Program-made: the position numbers and the translations under genes
In this document: positions 62,733 to 64,000 of the stretch, piece after piece
Numbering within the stretch: position 1 is the stretch's first letter
How the letters are laid out: each line of letters opens with the position of its first letter
Notes under the pieces: model-generated
Told to the model about the DNA's origin: nothing
Seen by the model: the letters and a program-made list of their open reading frames with translations, nothing else
Databases searched by the model: none
DNA from: JAIEPT01 sp038217425
GTDB lineage: Bacteria; Planctomycetota; Planctomycetia; Gemmatales; Gemmataceae
Length of the DNA: 64,000 nt
Direction: 5' to 3'
Assembly (NCBI GenBank): GCA_038217425.1
Contig: JBBQPM010000002.1
Location: 87,045 to 151,044 of the forward strand

Positions 62733-63891
62733 CTGCGGAACTCTCGACTTCCGCAAAGCCCAGGACTCGGCGATAGACATCAAGCGTCTGAGCGGCGGTT
62801 TGCTCCCAGGTCAGGCCGCGATAAAGCTCGGCGTGCGGCGGACGCATCCGCGCCAGCCAATCCTCATCCGTCATGAGCAGTTCCAGCGCTTCGCGCCAAC
62901 CGGCTTCATCCCCCGGCTCCACGAAGATGCCATCGCGCCCCACGAGTTCCACCAGCGCGCCTGCGGTCGAGCAGAGCACCGCGCCCCCCATGGCCAACAT
63001 CTCCAGCACCGGCAGCCCGAAGCCTTCGTAGTGCGATGGATATACCAACGCTCGGGCCCCTTGATAGAGCGCCGCCAGCCGATCATCCGGGACGTATCCT
63101 AGATGAATCACATTGCGGTGCCGGGCCGTGTCGTGGAACTCGCGATACAGTTCCTCCACGTTCCAGCCCCAGCCTCCGGCGAGCACCAACGGCGTCTTCT
63201 CACGCAGGCTCGCGGGGAGCGCTCCATACGCCCGCAGGAGCATCGACAGATTCTTCCGCGGTTCCAGCGTGCCGACGTAAAGCAGGTACGATTTGGGCAG
63301 GCCCCACGCGTTTCGCTGCTGCTGGGCGGCCTCGCTCGACGCCAGTCTCAAGGGGCGAGGAAAACCATTGAGGACGCAGGTGATCTGCCCCGCGGGGATG
63401 CCCAGATGCTTGCACGCTTCGTCGCGCGTGAACTGCGAGACGGCGATAAAGTGCTGGCACTGCTCCAGGGCGCGGTCCAGATGCTTCCGGTAAAAATCGA
63501 CTCGCTCCGGGGGATGCCATTGCGGGTGTAGCATCACTGAGAGATCGTGAATGGTCGCGATCGTGGGCTTTCGGCTCGGATACGGAATGAAGTTCGGTTC
63601 ATGATAAAGGTCGTAGGAATGGAGGGCGTCGAACAGGCGGAATTGAACATGAGCCAGGTTGCGCGACAGGCGCGACTTCCATGTCTGCCAGCGCGACCTC
63701 GAACTCGGACCGCCATTGCCCGCGCGCATGCGCTTGCCGAACTGAAGGGCGGCGGAGGTCCAGGGCCCGGGAAACGCAAGAAATCGATCGTGAGGAGCGA
63801 GCCGGGCGAAGCCTGCCAGGAGCTGATCGGTGTAGTTACCGATGCCGGTTTTGTGACGCAGAGCGGTGATGCGATTGACGGCCACGCGCAT
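62698..63891 (-). CDS. GT4-family glycosyltransferase
   Basis: This 397-residue GT-B protein has N-terminal T-G-I-G-N-Y (about residue 14) for acceptor binding. Y-V-G-T-L-E-P-R-K-N-L (about 208) begins the C-terminal nucleotide-sugar domain. The donor-site E-x7-E motif lies in Y-E-G-F-G-L-P-V-L-E-M-L-A-M-G (about 297). It transfers a sugar from a nucleotide donor to a glycan chain, probably for surface polysaccharide. The acceptor is unknown. GGAGACC precedes the ATG at 63891; the remaining 109 bp to the window end hold no supportable gene. Confidence 0.93.
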   Translation of the reverse strand: MRVAVNRITALRHKTGIGNYTDQLLAGFARLAPHDRFLAFPGPWTSAALQFGKRMRAGNGGPSSRSRWQTWKSRLSRNLAHVQFRLFDALHSYDLYHEPNFIPYPSRKPTIATIHDLSVMLHPQWHPPERVDFYRKHLDRALEQCQHFIAVSQFTRDEACKHLGIPAGQITCVLNGFPRPLRLASSEAAQQQRNAWGLPKSYLLYVGTLEPRKNLSMLLRAYGALPASLREKTPLVLAGGWGWNVEELYREFHDTARHRNVIHLGYVPDDRLAALYQGARALVYPSHYEGFGLPVLEMLAMGGAVLCSTAGALVELVGRDGIFVEPGDEAGWREALELLMTDEDWLARMRPPHAELYRGLTWEQTAAQTLDVYRRVLGFAEVESSAVTASIPYKLPR

Positions 63892-64000
63892 GTTGGTCGG
63901 TCTCCTTACCGCGGACGATGAACGTCAGGATAGCCGCTGGCTGGGCGAGCGTCCATGCCGATTTGCGTTCAATGCGCGGCGGGCGCGCCAATGGTTTCCG

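Overview
The window reads as about 64 kb of chromosome from a GC-rich planctomycete, most likely a Gemmataceae-type organism. This is inferred from gene content: a planctomycete-style cytochrome with PSCyt1/DUF1549/DUF1553 (PSD1) domains, two DUF1080 proteins, a DUF4838 protein, tandem Uma2 genes, DUF4058, PilZ proteins, a Hanks-type Ser/Thr kinase, a giant alpha-2-macroglobulin and many secreted proteins of unknown role. lpxA and Sec/Tat signal peptides fit a cell with an outer membrane. No rRNA, tRNA, CRISPR array, prophage or intact insertion sequence was recognised.

Layout. 1-9 kb: an edge-truncated GT39 glycosyltransferase, a CitMHS_2-type antiporter, a minus-strand run of zinc-ribbon membrane proteins and a PilZ protein, duplicated Uma2 genes, DUF4058 and two overlapping membrane proteins. 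9-15 kb: polysaccharide deacetylase divergent from a sugar-nucleotide epimerase, a membrane-anchored unknown, then a minus-strand tyrA-DUF433-(toxin remnant)-polX unit. 15-31 kb: DUF4838 protein, Ser/Thr kinase, AlkA-like glycosylase, PSD1 cytochrome, alcohol dehydrogenase, PilZ-DUF1080 pair, sucC, CxxCH protein, mnmA, DUF1080 and an RraA-like protein. 31-40 kb: enolase, two large membrane proteins, lpxA and a Ski2-like helicase. 40-51 kb: a three-gene HTTM cluster, a Tat-exported TIM-barrel protein and the 2047-residue alpha-2-macroglobulin. 51-64 kb: aguB-like amidase, membrane PQQ-propeller protein, asnS, NUDIX hydrolase, glgC, two overlapping cysteine-cluster genes, a secreted protein, an ArsC-like selenoprotein candidate and a GT4 glycosyltransferase.

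The most notable gene is at 62388-62732. An ArsC/Spx-fold reading frame is interrupted at codon 12 by an in-frame TGA exactly where a redox cysteine is expected (U-T-T-C). A hairpin with the geometry of a bacterial SECIS lies 23 nt further on, so this is probably a selenoprotein that ordinary ORF callers truncate.

The second theme is intergenic palindromes. At least nine families of paired, BIME/REP-like hairpins fill the spaces between genes. Several abut or contain stop codons (the mnmA and second YkgJ-type stops lie inside a palindrome). Two families share one scaffold with compensatory base-pair changes. One long inverted repeat has been read into a coding sequence, where it encodes the hydrophobic core of a signal peptide. 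Gene decay is also visible: a DUF433 gene followed by a 28-residue stump of its DUF5615 partner, and an 83-bp decayed copy of part of the deacetylase gene.
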